From Metaphire vulgaris (taxonomy: Eukaryota; Annelida; Clitellata; Crassiclitellata; Megascolecidae): a DNA stretch of 64,000 nucleotides. The position numbers and the translations under genes were made by a program. Shown piece by piece: positions 46,930-57,653 of the stretch (position 1 is the first letter of the stretch; every line of letters begins with the position of its first letter). Where the stretch lies: positions 12,630,182-12,694,181 of the forward strand of contig CM030841.1 in the NCBI GenBank assembly GCA_018105865.1, given 5' to 3'. The notes beneath the pieces were generated by a model, which worked only from the letters and a program-made list of their open reading frames with translations, was not told the DNA's origin and did no database searches.

Positions 46930-49588
46930 AATGACACTAATGGTCTTGTTAACTCATGGCACTAATAATGGCAGTGACGATTCAGAGATCTATGGGTTTA
47001 TATCAGTGAATGTAAATTTTTGTTCTTTATGTATTTAATCAAGCAATTTTGCACATACTCATCATTCTTGCAAAGTACAATAATTAATTGTTGCTGAATT
47101 ATTTTTATATTATAGTTCTTCTAGAAGGGATCAAGTCAGATAAACTGAATCCTGACAACATAGCTGACCTTGCGGTCTCACTTAACCAATTTCTGTCACA
47201 GACCAACGGCTGTAAAAAAGGACATTTGACAAAAGCGACCGCGGATCTTGGTTCAGAGTTGTGTTTGATGCCGAACATTACAGAAAAAAATCCGATGACC
47301 AGTCGTAAGTTGTAGCCTAGCTTTCTTGCAGGTTACTGGCATTTACTGGTTGCTATTTTAATCAATATAAATTTTGTTTAGGTGAATAGTAAATGCTATC
47401 TCTTACTTTTGCATCTTCATCTGCTGGCATCTTCACGTTATTTATTTACAGTTTTTGCTTCTGCTTGATGATATTTTTCAGAAAACTGAATCTTGTTATG
47501 TCTTAATGACATAATTGCTGCCGTGAATTATAGAATAATGTATTCTAATGCCATTGATGAATTGATTGATGAATTGATTGATCAATGGATCAATTGATCA
47601 ATCAGTTGATCAGTCAATTTTGGTGCTACTTGATCCTTCATTTTGCAATATTCAGCAATTTGTTTAATTAAAATGTCTCAAACATATTTTTAGGTCAGAA
47701 GATTTTTGATTTCTACTTATTTCTTGATGAAACATATTTAATAATAAACTCTATTTTAAATAAAAAATTTCTTCTGTCTTTGTCAAATCTGTCTTCAGCA
47801 TTGGACCAATGTTATTCAAGTGGCCATTGTGTTTCTCCTGCTGTCAACTACGTTGATTCCTCCACTCAGTATTCAACATTGTTCAACGGCTATCATCATA
47901 CGGAAGAAGTGCTTTGCGGTTCGCAGGTAGAATTACCGGTAGATATGCTTCTGTAAAACTTGTGATTTCATGCAGCAAATTGTAAGAATTTTATGAATAT
48001 TGTTCGTCATGCCATGGTGCTATTTAACAGAAATTTGGGTTCTGAATCTCAGAGCACAGTGACATAGTCAGGGTTCTAGGATAGAAGTGCACCATCGCAT
48101 ATACAGGTAAGATCCATTTGGCCTGACTCGGGGTGTGGAAAACATCGTGAGCACCACAGTAGAGCCCAGCGAAGAACCCCAGCAACCAGTGGCGGTTCCA
48201 CGTGGGGGATGAGTGGGGATGCATCCCCCACCGGACTTTCGGAGTTACTTTTTTGTTTGTGAAAACCTATTTTTGGGTAAAAGTCTAGTAAAACTAACTG
48301 GGGATGACTTTTTTGCTTGTCAACCTATTTTTTCGGTAAAAGCGTAGTAAAATTAGGGATAAAATTCCCTCTTTGTCAGCCTTTTTTGGCAAAATTTATT
48401 GATTTTTTCCTTCTATTTTCAACCCCAACCAACTGTCTATGAATTCATTCATCCCCCACCAAGAAATCCTGGAACCGCCACTGCCAGCAACAATAACTCT
48501 TCTTTTTTAACCTTTAGGCAGTAGTATAGTTACACCGTGAACTCTGGAGTAGTTTTGTCAAGACTGCAAGATATCTTATCAGCAATCAAGATATCTTATC
48601 AGCAATCACCCTCCTTCTTCAATGCAATTTATTTTCACATCCGGTTTGCATAAATTTCACGATCAGTCTAGGACCAAATGGGGGAAGGTATGCGCCAACT
48701 CTGTGCTCCCTCCCTGTCTATGCTAATACTAGTAGAAGATCTGAGTTTGAAGCAATGACCAGTGGCTTTTTACAACTACAAGGTGGAGTTGCTACTGATT
48801 TATTAACGTCACTGGACATTTACTATATCAATGACCATGCAGAGTGAATGCATTACTTACTACTTGCGGAGGCCAGTGGTACTTTGGCTCCACTGAGTTT
48901 TGGAATGGCCAGGGGGCCTTGTACTTGTACTTGCCATTGTGTACTTGACATGTCCTAGTTACACAGTGAACTCCCAGTTTGGGACCAAGATATCTTATCA
49001 GCAATCAAGATATCTTATCAGCAATCACCCTCCTTAAACAACAAATATTTTCACATCCCCCATGATTAGGACCAAATGGGGGAAGGTTGCCCTCTGTGCT
49101 CCCTCCCGTGTCATGCTAATACTGTAGAAATCTGAGTTTGAAGCAATGACCAGTGGCTTTTTACAACTACAAGGTGGAGTTGCTACTGATTTATTAACGT
49201 CACTGGACATTTACTAGATCATTAATCAATATGCGGTATATAATCAGCCGTCTCATGGTATTTTGTACAATCTTTTACTGAAAGCAATTGAACCCCCTTT
49301 CACTCAACTAAGTAATTAATTACTAGTAGTAACTCTCCTTAGCCGATAACCGAAGAAAATAGAAGAGTGTCTGTAGCAGTATGACCTATTTTGCTGTTAT
49401 TTATTTATTTAACTGATTTTTAAAAACATATTTGATACATTTGTTTGCTGTTTTAGATTCCTGTTTCCGTAGACAACCCGCTTTACCCTCAGCAGACGAT
49501 CGCAGTTGGAGTCCAGAAGACGAAACCTTGCAGTCAGGCGACAGAGGACACTGACGATGATGATTTCAACTGGGATCGACTACTATAG
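39028..49588 (+). CDS. FOXJ2/3: Forkhead transcription factor FoxJ2/3 (frameshift in exon 1 as read)
   Basis: Sequence-specific DNA-binding nuclear protein. Nine exons: 39028-39379, 42667-42741, 43201-43284, 44659-44772, 45237-45366, 46170-46253, 47116-47304, 47799-47926, 49457-49588 (TAG), about 428 residues. The N-terminus [16 protein letters not shown] matches the vertebrate FOXJ2/FOXJ3 start. The forkhead begins [20 protein letters not shown] and continues with [31 protein letters not shown] and NDPGK|GSYWAL. Exon 7 carries SLNQFLSQT, close to the FOXJ2 NHFLTQTG region. The C-terminus is acidic and ends [11 protein letters not shown]. Exon 1 is 352 nt as read: one extra base near 39328 (CGG C TGG) breaks the helix. 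Removing one base gives 351 nt and the phase needed for exon 2. All other junctions fit. Introns 1 and 3-8 contain repeats. Confidence 0.9.
39433..39594. mobile_element. MITE, CAGGGGCGTAGCCAGGAATT family
   Basis: Shares the first 20 bases and the end (CCGATATACCC...GTCGCTACG) with 2705-2884. It begins 54 bases after the FoxJ exon 1 donor. Confidence 0.75.
39825..39912. repeat. (GACA)n tract
   Basis: Interrupted GACA repeats in FoxJ intron 1. Confidence 0.9.
41711..41863. mobile_element. hAT-type MITE with perfect CTCTTATG duplication
   Basis: Ends CAGTGTTGGAGTTGCCG and ACAACTCCAACACTA. Duplications at 41703-41710 and 41864-41871. Sister of 35166-35319. Confidence 0.9.
42360..42602. repeat. 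Compound (AT)n/(GT)n/(GTAT)n tract
   Basis: About 240 bases of purine-pyrimidine alternation ending 64 bases before FoxJ exon 2. Could form Z-DNA or cruciform structure. Confidence 0.95.
43561..43710. mobile_element. MITE, CAGTGGCGGCTC family
   Basis: Ends CAGTGGCGGCTCTAGG and GTGGAGCCGCCACT. Shares interior with 34942-35108 and 50115-50302. Preceded at 43450-43480 by a CAAT(C)-type tetranucleotide run. Confidence 0.75.
45597..45777. mobile_element. MITE with perfect ATATGTGG duplication
   Basis: Ends CAATGGCGGCTCCA and TGGAACCGCCAGTGA. Flanked by ATATGTGG at 45589-45596 and 45778-45785. A SINE-like fragment (GGAGATCAGCGCCTACC) follows at about 45810. Confidence 0.82.
46815..46932. repeat. 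(GAT)n microsatellite
   Basis: About 33 GAT units in a FoxJ intron. Reading frames here are poly-Asp or poly-Met artefacts. Confidence 0.95.
48187..48483 (+). mobile_element. hAT-type MITE, CAGTGGCGGTTCCA family copy 3
   Basis: 297 bp, same orientation as copy 1, with perfect CCAGCAAC duplications at 48179-48186 and 48484-48491. Lies in the last FoxJ intron. Confidence 0.92.
48526..49225 (+). repeat. Tandem segmental duplication in the last FoxJ intron
   Basis: Copies 48526-48828 and 48957-49217 share long blocks ending TTATTAACGTCACTGGACAT. Each contains an internal doublet of AAGATATCTTATCAGCAATC. Indels separate the copies. Confidence 0.88.
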
Positions 49589-49599
49589 GCAGCTAGCAG

Positions 49600-50114
49600 T
49601 GCATTTATTGTTATTGTTCATGACAATTTATGTAGCGCCGTAACATGGCAAGGGCCAAAGACAAGGGCGCTCTACAAGGAACGTGAAAGTGTGTGTGCAT
49701 TGGTAAGATATTTTTAACGGACAAAGGACTGTTGCTAACATCAACTGTTATTTATTTGTAACTTCAGCTATGCTGGTGTTTATTATTTATTTCTCAAAGC
49801 TTATTATGTCTTCTGAAATATGAGGTAGTTTTTGGAATCAGATCACTGATTATACTATTTATCAGTGTTAATTTTTTTCTCATGCACATTACTTAATCTT
49901 AAGTTGGTGTAAATTGGTCTAAATTTCCTGATGGATCCTGTGTTGATGACCCATGAGATGGCTTTCAGGTTGATTTCAAGTTTTCTAGAGTAAAATTTAT
50001 AATATTCTGTTGTTTTAAATAATTTTTACTGTAATTTTGATATTTGAATATAATTTTTTGCAGACTGAATCTTCTGTGAAACTGATTCCTTTTTTATATT
50101 GGTTGCAATAGTGC
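49600..50114 (+). other. FoxJ 3' UTR and flank
   Basis: Bases 49625-49680 (GTAGCGCCGTAAC...GGGCGCTCTACAAGG) resemble a dispersed repeat with paired GCGC ends. No gene here or up to 51,150 apart from the MITE at 50115. The AT-rich sequence is consistent with UTR. Confidence 0.4.
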
Positions 50115-50302
50115 CAGTGGCGGCTCCAGGATTTGGCAAGTGGGGGGGAGGCGTTGGGGTGGCAACTTCTAAGCATGTGGGGCCAGCCATTTGTTGATAG
50201 GTATGTAGTAGTAAGTATAGGGTCCCAACAGGGAGCCACTGGTTGGGCCAGGAATTCAATAGGGGGACGGGCCCCCGGGCTCCCCATGTGGAGCCGCCAC
50301 TG
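50115..50302. mobile_element. MITE, CAGTGGCGGCTC family
   Basis: Ends CAGTGGCGGCTCCAGG and GTGGAGCCGCCACTG with flanks AATAGTGC / AACAGTGC (7 of 8). Confidence 0.85.
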
Positions 50303-51154
50303 AACAGTGCTTCATCTTACCTCTAGATATTTCATCATAGACAATAGTCATACATTTGTAAAACTGTGTTTACTCTGAAATGAAATGAGGAGACTGGACT
50401 TGTATCTGTTTCACAAGCTTGTATGCATTTATTGCTGAACAGTGGACCAGCCCAATCTGTTTATAATCTTTATAATTATTTAGTAAAATATCTCAATTCT
50501 TATAACTTCTATGACCTGACGAAATAATTCAAGTAACAACTTTTCATACGTTCAACTTTTGTCTATAATGATTAGTGTGAACAGAGTCAGTTTTGTGTCA
50601 TCCGGTCTTCTGTAATTTTGACAGTTTGAAAAGGTTCTTAATTAATCATCATAAATTGAGTGCTTGTAACTGTTCTGTGCTTTCAAATACTTTTGTATTG
50701 TGTGTCGTTTTATTGATTTAATTGATTAAATTGTTTACATTTCTGTGCAGGTAAGAGACGAAATGTATTACCTATAACAAGACTCTTTGTATCTATCTTT
50801 GCTTGCACAAACTAATTAGAACTTGTGAATTATTTTAATGGGATCACTGGCAGTAAATTATGGCAAATTTGTAAGTTCGTAACATTGTAATTTCGTATAT
50901 AGAATTTTAAAGTTGTGCAATTTGTGTTTAATTGATGAGTTAGATGAATATTGATGTAACGGTTGTCAGGGAAGTTTCTTCAACTATGCAGAAATGGTTT
51001 CTCGAGATCTAGGATGGATTTTGGATGGAAAATTGTTCACGAATCAGCAGTAAATATTAATAAAGTCTTTAAAGTTTAAACACTATTTCCCAACAATTCA
51101 GTGTAGTTTTGAAACATTTTAGAAACTTTTAGAATAAGTCTAATTTTAATAATA

Positions 51155-51330
<176 letters not shown>

Positions 51331-52374
51331 CCAGGCCTATAGAAAACATTGGTCATTTCCAAATGTTCCTGTTTCCATCAGAGAGATGCGAAACTACAGA
51401 GAGTATGATGGAAGTCTCTGATCCTGGATGCAGTAGCCATCAAAATCCTTCACTGACCTCAACTAACAATTAGGCTATATTATGTCGACAGTGTTTATTC
51501 TAGGCCTTCTCTGGGAGGAATTCCCCCACAAAAAAATTTAAATTTCCCTCCAAAATTTCTATATGTTGGCTGGGGAATGGAAATCTCTCCCCCAAAGTGT
51601 AAAAACTTAGACCTTGTCCCCAAACATTTTAAAATCCCCCCAATGTCAAGGTGACTAGAATAAACACTGATATTATGATACTAATGAACCCAGATTCGGT
51701 GCATTGCCACGAGCCCATGTTCGACTCTGTGTGACCTTATCGTTGTTATCGACTGATAACATTGCAGTGCCCGTATTTTTTTAAATTGCGAAACATACAT
51801 GGTATACACAACAATAATCGGGCTACAACGACGCATTTCGCCCCACGATTGTCGTTATAATGAGAATATCTCTTTCCCAAAGGAGCTTCTAGCTACCACG
51901 AAGGTCAGAGGTAATCTCCATGACAGGCCGCGAACATGACCCGAAAACAATCCTTAGTCGACTATAATTGATGGATTTTGGACCCTCCACAAACTTTTTG
52001 ACCCTTTCTTGGCCTGAAGGTGAAACAGTACGCCATCATGCAAACTCGGTATTAGTTCCAAGTTAACTTCTAGGTAAATTTAGATCCAGAAAGCTTGATA
52101 AGACGCAAAGGTCGCTCGAAAACTGGCAGCCAGCAAAATTCCACAGATATTCTTTAAAAAAACTTTCATGACACACGAAAACCATTTAAAATTTTAAATA
52201 TTAAAAACTCTTCCAGGTCTTGGTATCTTTAAATGTATTAAACATGGCGTTGATGCGAGTCTTGTCTGGGTTAGCTATTAATGCTTCAGTGGCTGATAGA
52301 AAAGTTCGTCGGATCCTGTAGGCCTAAAGAAAGTTAGTTTCGTTATTTTTGGGCGAAAATCTCAGAAATTTACA

Positions 52375-53204
52375 ATGATTCACAGGCGCTGGTTTTACGT
52401 TTTTCTCTGTTTTTTGCTCAAATTTACAGGTAACTATTTGCTAATTTCTTCTTATTGTGCTTTACTAAATTACTATCGTATCGTGCAGTTTGGTTGACTG
52501 GTGGTCTGATCGACAATAGCGAAAAAATTCGGGTTTTATCTTTTCAAATACTGTATTTTTGTATGAAAGAAATCGATGCCTATGATGAGTAAAAAGTTTC
52601 AGGTCATATGTTAGACATGTGCAGTTGAAATATAACACTCAGTACCTGGGAATAAAAATTATATAATATATATAATATAATAATGTGATTTTAAGTGGTT
52701 TAGGAGGCTAAGTAAGCCTGTGTGAAAACCACTGATACTTAGTGTAATCATAAGCATAGTGCCCCAACCTACCCGGTATGATCCATATGGATTTATTAAC
52801 TGACCATCTGGCTGCTGCCTTTCTAGCATTTGATTAAGTGCCTAAGTTACCTCGATGAAGCTATGCAAATCTGTGCAGATTTGACCTATTTACTTTTTAC
52901 TCACAAATGAACTTATAGCAGAACCATTTGAACTTATTAAATTGACTTATTAGTAGGATTTTTGTTCTAAAATTGAGCGGTTTTGCATTTATTATGATAT
53001 TTACAAATATTATGTATACATATACATTATACATACACTGTAGATGGTTCCAGTAGCACTCATAGTGAATGTGGTCGGTCCTTTAATGGAGCCTCGTTCG
53101 TTGGTGGATTGGTGCTCTCCATTGGAGTTGTTGCCATTAGTTGCGTTCTTTTGAGATATTTAAAGTCCAAGCGCCAAGATTCTACAACTTTCCATGACAT
53201 CTAA
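52375..53204 (+). CDS. Very small CD164/endolyn-like membrane protein
   Basis: Predicted type I membrane protein of 71 residues. Exon 1 52375-52429 encodes a signal peptide (HRRWFYVFLCFLLKFTG) and ends in phase 1 at GTAACT. Exon 2 53044-53204 follows TGTAG and starts in the matching phase. It encodes a short Ser-rich stalk (DGSSSTHSECGR), then SFNGASFVGGLVLSIGVVAI, a membrane segment, and a basic tail ending TTFHDI. The FxGASFxGG...G motif is the hallmark of CD164/endolyn, whose human tail ends YHTL, a lysosomal/endocytic signal; FHDI is at the same place with Phe for Tyr. CD164 proteins normally carry a long mucin domain (about 200 residues in human), which is absent here. Further mucin exons in the 614-bp intron were looked for and not seen. 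Exon 1 is short and its assignment depends on phase and signal-peptide character. Confidence 0.65.
52665..52740 (-). mobile_element. tRNA-SINE body with very short tail
   Basis: ATATAATAATGTGATTTTAAGTGG...CTGTGTGAAAACCACTG in the CD164-like gene's intron. The AAT tail is almost absent here, unlike the copies at 7447 and 51155. Confidence 0.6.
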
Positions 53205-54318
53205 TTTAAGATTTCCATGTTGATGTGTGTGACTTGCAGAGTCATTGGCTGTTTCATTTGAAAGCAATCTTTAAAGTCATATTATTAAGTGCTTTCAAGA
53301 TATTGCTCATTTGCCATATTTTTCTAGTGTTGGTTTTTAGATGTAATGAAATGTATGGTAGTTTTGATTAAAGCTCTTGAAGTCATTTTATAGTCATAAT
53401 AAAATGACATGGTGCCAAGCTTTTGTTCAAAGTTGATAAGCAAAATGATTGTGAAATCCACTGACTAGGATAATGCATGTCTGTTCTTGACCATTCATTG
53501 GAAATTGATATTTGTAGGATTTCCAGATTCTTAAAGTTTGCTTTTATGTTGAAAAATCTTATATTTGCAGGTTTCTTAATTTTTCTAGATTTTGAATTTG
53601 TGCTGGTAATAATTATTTAGCCCAGTGGAATTTTGTTCTTTGTTTGTGGTATATATTGCTTGAATATTTATTTAAGACACACCTGCACACACACATTCAC
53701 TGGTATAAACTTAAGAAGTTTACTATATTTAAGTATATAACTAAACAGATTGCAATTTATTGATGAAATGTAAAGTTTTCTTATTTTAGTAATTTTGTAT
53801 AAGAGCTATTTGTGACATCTAGCCAATTAACAAACCAGATATTCACAGTTTGGCCTTTACTGTTATGTTGAATTCTGGATACATTTCACAAGCATTACAT
53901 ATGGCATAAGCCAGGTCTGTATTAGTGCAAGTATTCAGTAGTTGACAGTGCTAGGTCTTATATAATTAATCTTTTTACAATTTTCTAAGGTCTACTTGTC
54001 TTAGTACCAGTATTATACCGATACCGGTAATAGGTTGTTTTAAACTTCTGATGAGCAGTGTCGATTCTATGTTTGTATGTTTATTCAAGCAGATGAATTC
54101 CTGAAGATGTTTTGAATAGTATGTACCTAGTTGTAATCAGTTTGCATGAGTTAAAAGTTGCAGCTGTGGCATTGCTAGGGGGTGCGGGCAGAACCAGGCG
54201 ACACAAATTACAGCATCACAAGGGGTGACAAATGTTTGATTATTTGTGAATTATATAGGCTAAGCGATTCCATTTGTATACATGAGCTGGTACTGGATGA
54301 CTTGCTAAAGTCCATGGT

Positions 54319-54462
54319 CTAATTTTTCTTTTGGGGTGACACGATGCCCTTATCATGTACGGGGCGATGCTAATTTTTCTTTGGGGTGACACCATGTCCT
54401 TATCATGTACGGGTGATGCTAATTTTTCTTTGGGGTGACATCGTGCCCTTATCATGTACAGG
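54319..54462. repeat. Three-copy tandem repeat, about 50-bp unit
   Basis: Units start at 54319, 54370 and 54419 (CTAATTTTTCTTTGGGGTGA...CTTATCATGTAC). No gene in 53205-55266; AT-rich UTR-like sequence for the CD164-like gene comes first. Confidence 0.9.
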
Positions 54463-55266
54463 GATTCTAACGCTAGTAACACCTCCGAGTTGCAGTGAAA
54501 ATTGCATGCTTTAATTTAGTGATGCTAGTATTAGTTTTCCAATACTTGATCTATATTAATTTGAATCAGAGAAGATTGATGCATTTACATCTTTATAGTT
54601 TGATTAATGTTATTATAATTACAGTAATTAATTATTATATGTTGATGTAGTGTAGTGCAACTAGTGCCTGATGGAATGCTTAAAAAAATAAAAAGTAAAA
54701 TGTTACCAAATGAACATTCAGTCCCTACAATCATGTACTATTTTTACTTTTTTCATGCTAAAACATTAATATGTCTTATTAAAGAAGTTTGTTTTGTGTC
54801 TACTTTGCATAATGCTCATGTATATTGGTTACATTATAACTTACTTATGATGGAGCGTGTAATTATCAATTGTTTTGAATAAAGTATTCTGGAAAAACCT
54901 AGATAAGTTTGCTTTAGATGGTTGTAAAACTTTTAATATATTTATTTTAAGGATAATTTTTTTATCGTAAGGCAGATGATTCTCAAACATAACCAATTGT
55001 TCTGTTTATGTTGTTGAATGAATTTGCTTTGAATTTATGCTGTGAAACATTTTCATGAGCCCAATACTTCGTGTTTTCAGTACAGTATCTAATATAAAGG
55101 CATGATTTTTCACTCGATTTCTTGTAAGCAGGCCAGCCGAGAGGGGGTGCAGGCGGGGCAAATACCCATAGACCCGGCAATCTGCAGGGGACCTTGGCAG
55201 GTTCGGTCACCTGTGACCATCGGACCCCTGCATTTCAGACTTTGTGGGTGCCTGCCCTGCTTGGAA

Positions 55267-56090
55267 GTTGGAACCAATGTTCCCTCTAAGCTGCGCGCCT
55301 GCGCGGCCACGACATGACAAGAAAACGCCGCGCAGCAATTTCAATCTGCCGCACAGTGATTTTGAGTTTCAAAAAACTGATTTTGTTGTGTTTTGTCTTG
55401 GGTGACATCTGTGAAACATTTCAGGTGCTCAGGCATGAAAGTGTGCCGCTCAGGCACTATAACTTTTCGCGCACACTCAACTTTTCCGCGCGAACAAAAT
55501 TTAGAGAGAAAATTGGTCCAGATTCCTTGTAGACATTGACAGGGCTTCAATTGGTGCAAATATGAAATCTCTATGACACCACAAATTTTCACTCAAATTT
55601 AGAAAAAAACCCTGGACTATATATAGTCCATGAAAAATTTTCGGGTGACCCAAAAATTCATGTTGATATTTCACCCAAATTTGTATTTAGAACCTTCAAA
55701 CACCTTGCAGTGATGTCAGTGGAGTAGAAAAATCCGTCACTTTCCACCCTGTTAATGTGTCTATATTGCAAAATATAATAATGGTGGCTATATATTTTAT
55801 AGATTTTCAAACCTTTAAAGCAGTCAGATATCTGATAGATATCCAAAATGCGGGTCCAGATCAATGTTCCCTCTAAGCTGCGCGCCTGCACACAGGACAA
55901 GAAAACGCCGCGCAGCAATTTCCAGCCACAGCGCAGTGATTTTGAGTTTTAAAAAACACTGATTTTGTTTGTTTTGTCTTGGATGACATCTATGAAACAA
56001 TTCAGGTGCTCAGGCATGAAAGTGTGCCGCTCAGGCACTATACTTTTCCGCGCACACTCAACAAAATTTAGAGGGAACATTGGTTGGAAC
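55267..56090 (+). mobile_element. Composite of two direct MITE copies with crossed target duplications
   Basis: Copy E1 55275-55515 and copy E2 55862-56082 are direct repeats (CAATGTTCCCTCTAAGCTGC start, inverted end). Outer flanks are GTTGGAAC on both sides of the whole unit (55267-55274, 56083-56090). Inner flanks are GTCCAGAT on both sides of the 330-bp middle (55516-55523, 55854-55861). All four 8-mers match exactly. Confidence 0.88.
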
Positions 56091-56741
56091 GCTACAAATT
56101 TGCATGTGCCACCATAAGGAAGACGCTCAAAACAGGATTCATTCATTTTTGTCAAATTATAAATTAGTTTAATAGTAAATTAAACTAATGTTGTAAACAT
56201 AAAAACCATTTTCTTATGCATCTGTTAGATTTACATATAATCATTACACATTCATAATCAAATGCTCATGTAATCTATATAATTAGTTTGATGTAATAAC
56301 ATTAAAATATACTGAATGTAGACCTGATTGGATAGGTGATTTGTAATGAGATCCTTGACCTGCTAACTCTTGTGTACTATAAGCCTACTTAGGAAGCTAA
56401 AGAATAGGCCATCTGCACACAACAAAACTGTTGCTCAAACCACAAAATTAAGACGATACATTATATTATTATTATCTGTCCTCAGACCTGCACCAACAAC
56501 TTCCAAACAAGAGTAAGGTGGCAACATAAGCTAAGACCGCCATAATGAGAAACTGAAATATGGTCAATAAATATAATTAGCTAGACCATCATAAGTGATG
56601 CTTTAGCTAATTATATTTATCAGCCAATCAGCAGCAGTTAAATTGTATAAGTATGAAATCATTTATATCAACACTAAATTAGCAGCCATCCAGCAATACA
56701 TTTATACACATAAAAAGGAGGAAATTATCAAACAGTTAACC

Positions 56742-57068
56742 CAGGGGTGGCCAACGTTTTGCTACAAGCGGGCCATTACAAATTTTGATCAGCATGCGGA
56801 GAGATGCATTTTGGGTGCCTTTTGCACACCATTGCTTTCAACAGTAGTACAGTCATTGCAGTCACGTAACAGTAGTAACTGGTAACAGTTACAATTAAAC
56901 AGCACTTTAAACTTTAAAGTAAGTTACTATTTTACTAAACTAAACACAGGAATTAAAAATCTTACTCATGACTGAACATTGTATGCATAAAGAGGACAGA
57001 TAAAATTTATTTGGAAAGATGCCCCAAGGGCCACCAATCATCAGCCCAGGGCCACCAGTTGGCCACCC
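56742..57068. mobile_element. Probable hAT MITE, CAGGGGTGGCCAAC type
   Basis: Ends CAGGGGTGGCCAACG and GTTGGCCACCCC, the terminal motif of a widespread hAT group. Flanks do not give a clear duplication. Lies just downstream of macoilin's stop codon. Confidence 0.55.
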
Positions 57069-57306
57069 CAAGTAAATCAAAGCAAGAGTTACTTCAGGCC
57101 AGAATGCAATTGAGTTCTGAACAACTGACAAGCCACTTGTTCAAGCAGAACTCTATGCCAGTGCATAACAAAATAATGACTTTTAGCTCACTGAAACAAC
57201 ACAGAAATCTAAAACTCTGTTCTACCGAGAAAATTGCAACGCAAATACTGTCCGTCGAGCTAAATAGAGAACATTCCGAGATAGCTCCAGCGATTCAAAC
57301 TCCGAA

Positions 57307-57587
57307 TCACTGAGTGATCTTCGGAGTATAATCCGACGCAGCAGGGTTGAGACTGGACTTGCACAGCACGTCTCCTTCGATGTTGGGTATTTGGGCAACC
57401 CCAAACGATGGAGAGTAGCGAATGCCCAAGATCCCTGTCCCAACAGCAGAGAAACTCGAAGGGCTGGTCGGAATGAATGCCATGACCTCGGCAACCTTTG
57501 ACTTAAGGTCGGCCAGTTCGACTTCCTTCTGTATCATAAGACCTATGAGAAAAAGGTAAAGTAATCTTCTTGACTGTATAATATATA

Positions 57588-57653
<66 letters not shown>

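Noticed and set aside
46815..47000. Poly-Asp/poly-Ser coding frames
   Set aside because: They are translations of a (GAT)n microsatellite inside a FoxJ intron, without splice support.
54240..54482. Minus-strand gene with repeated MIRA-CHPK units
   Set aside because: It is explained by a three-copy 50-bp DNA repeat; no homology or splice context.
55110..55317. Frames on both strands in GC-rich DNA
   Set aside because: The stretch looks like a MITE with ends near CAGGCCAGCC and GCCTGCCCTG; coding potential is incidental.
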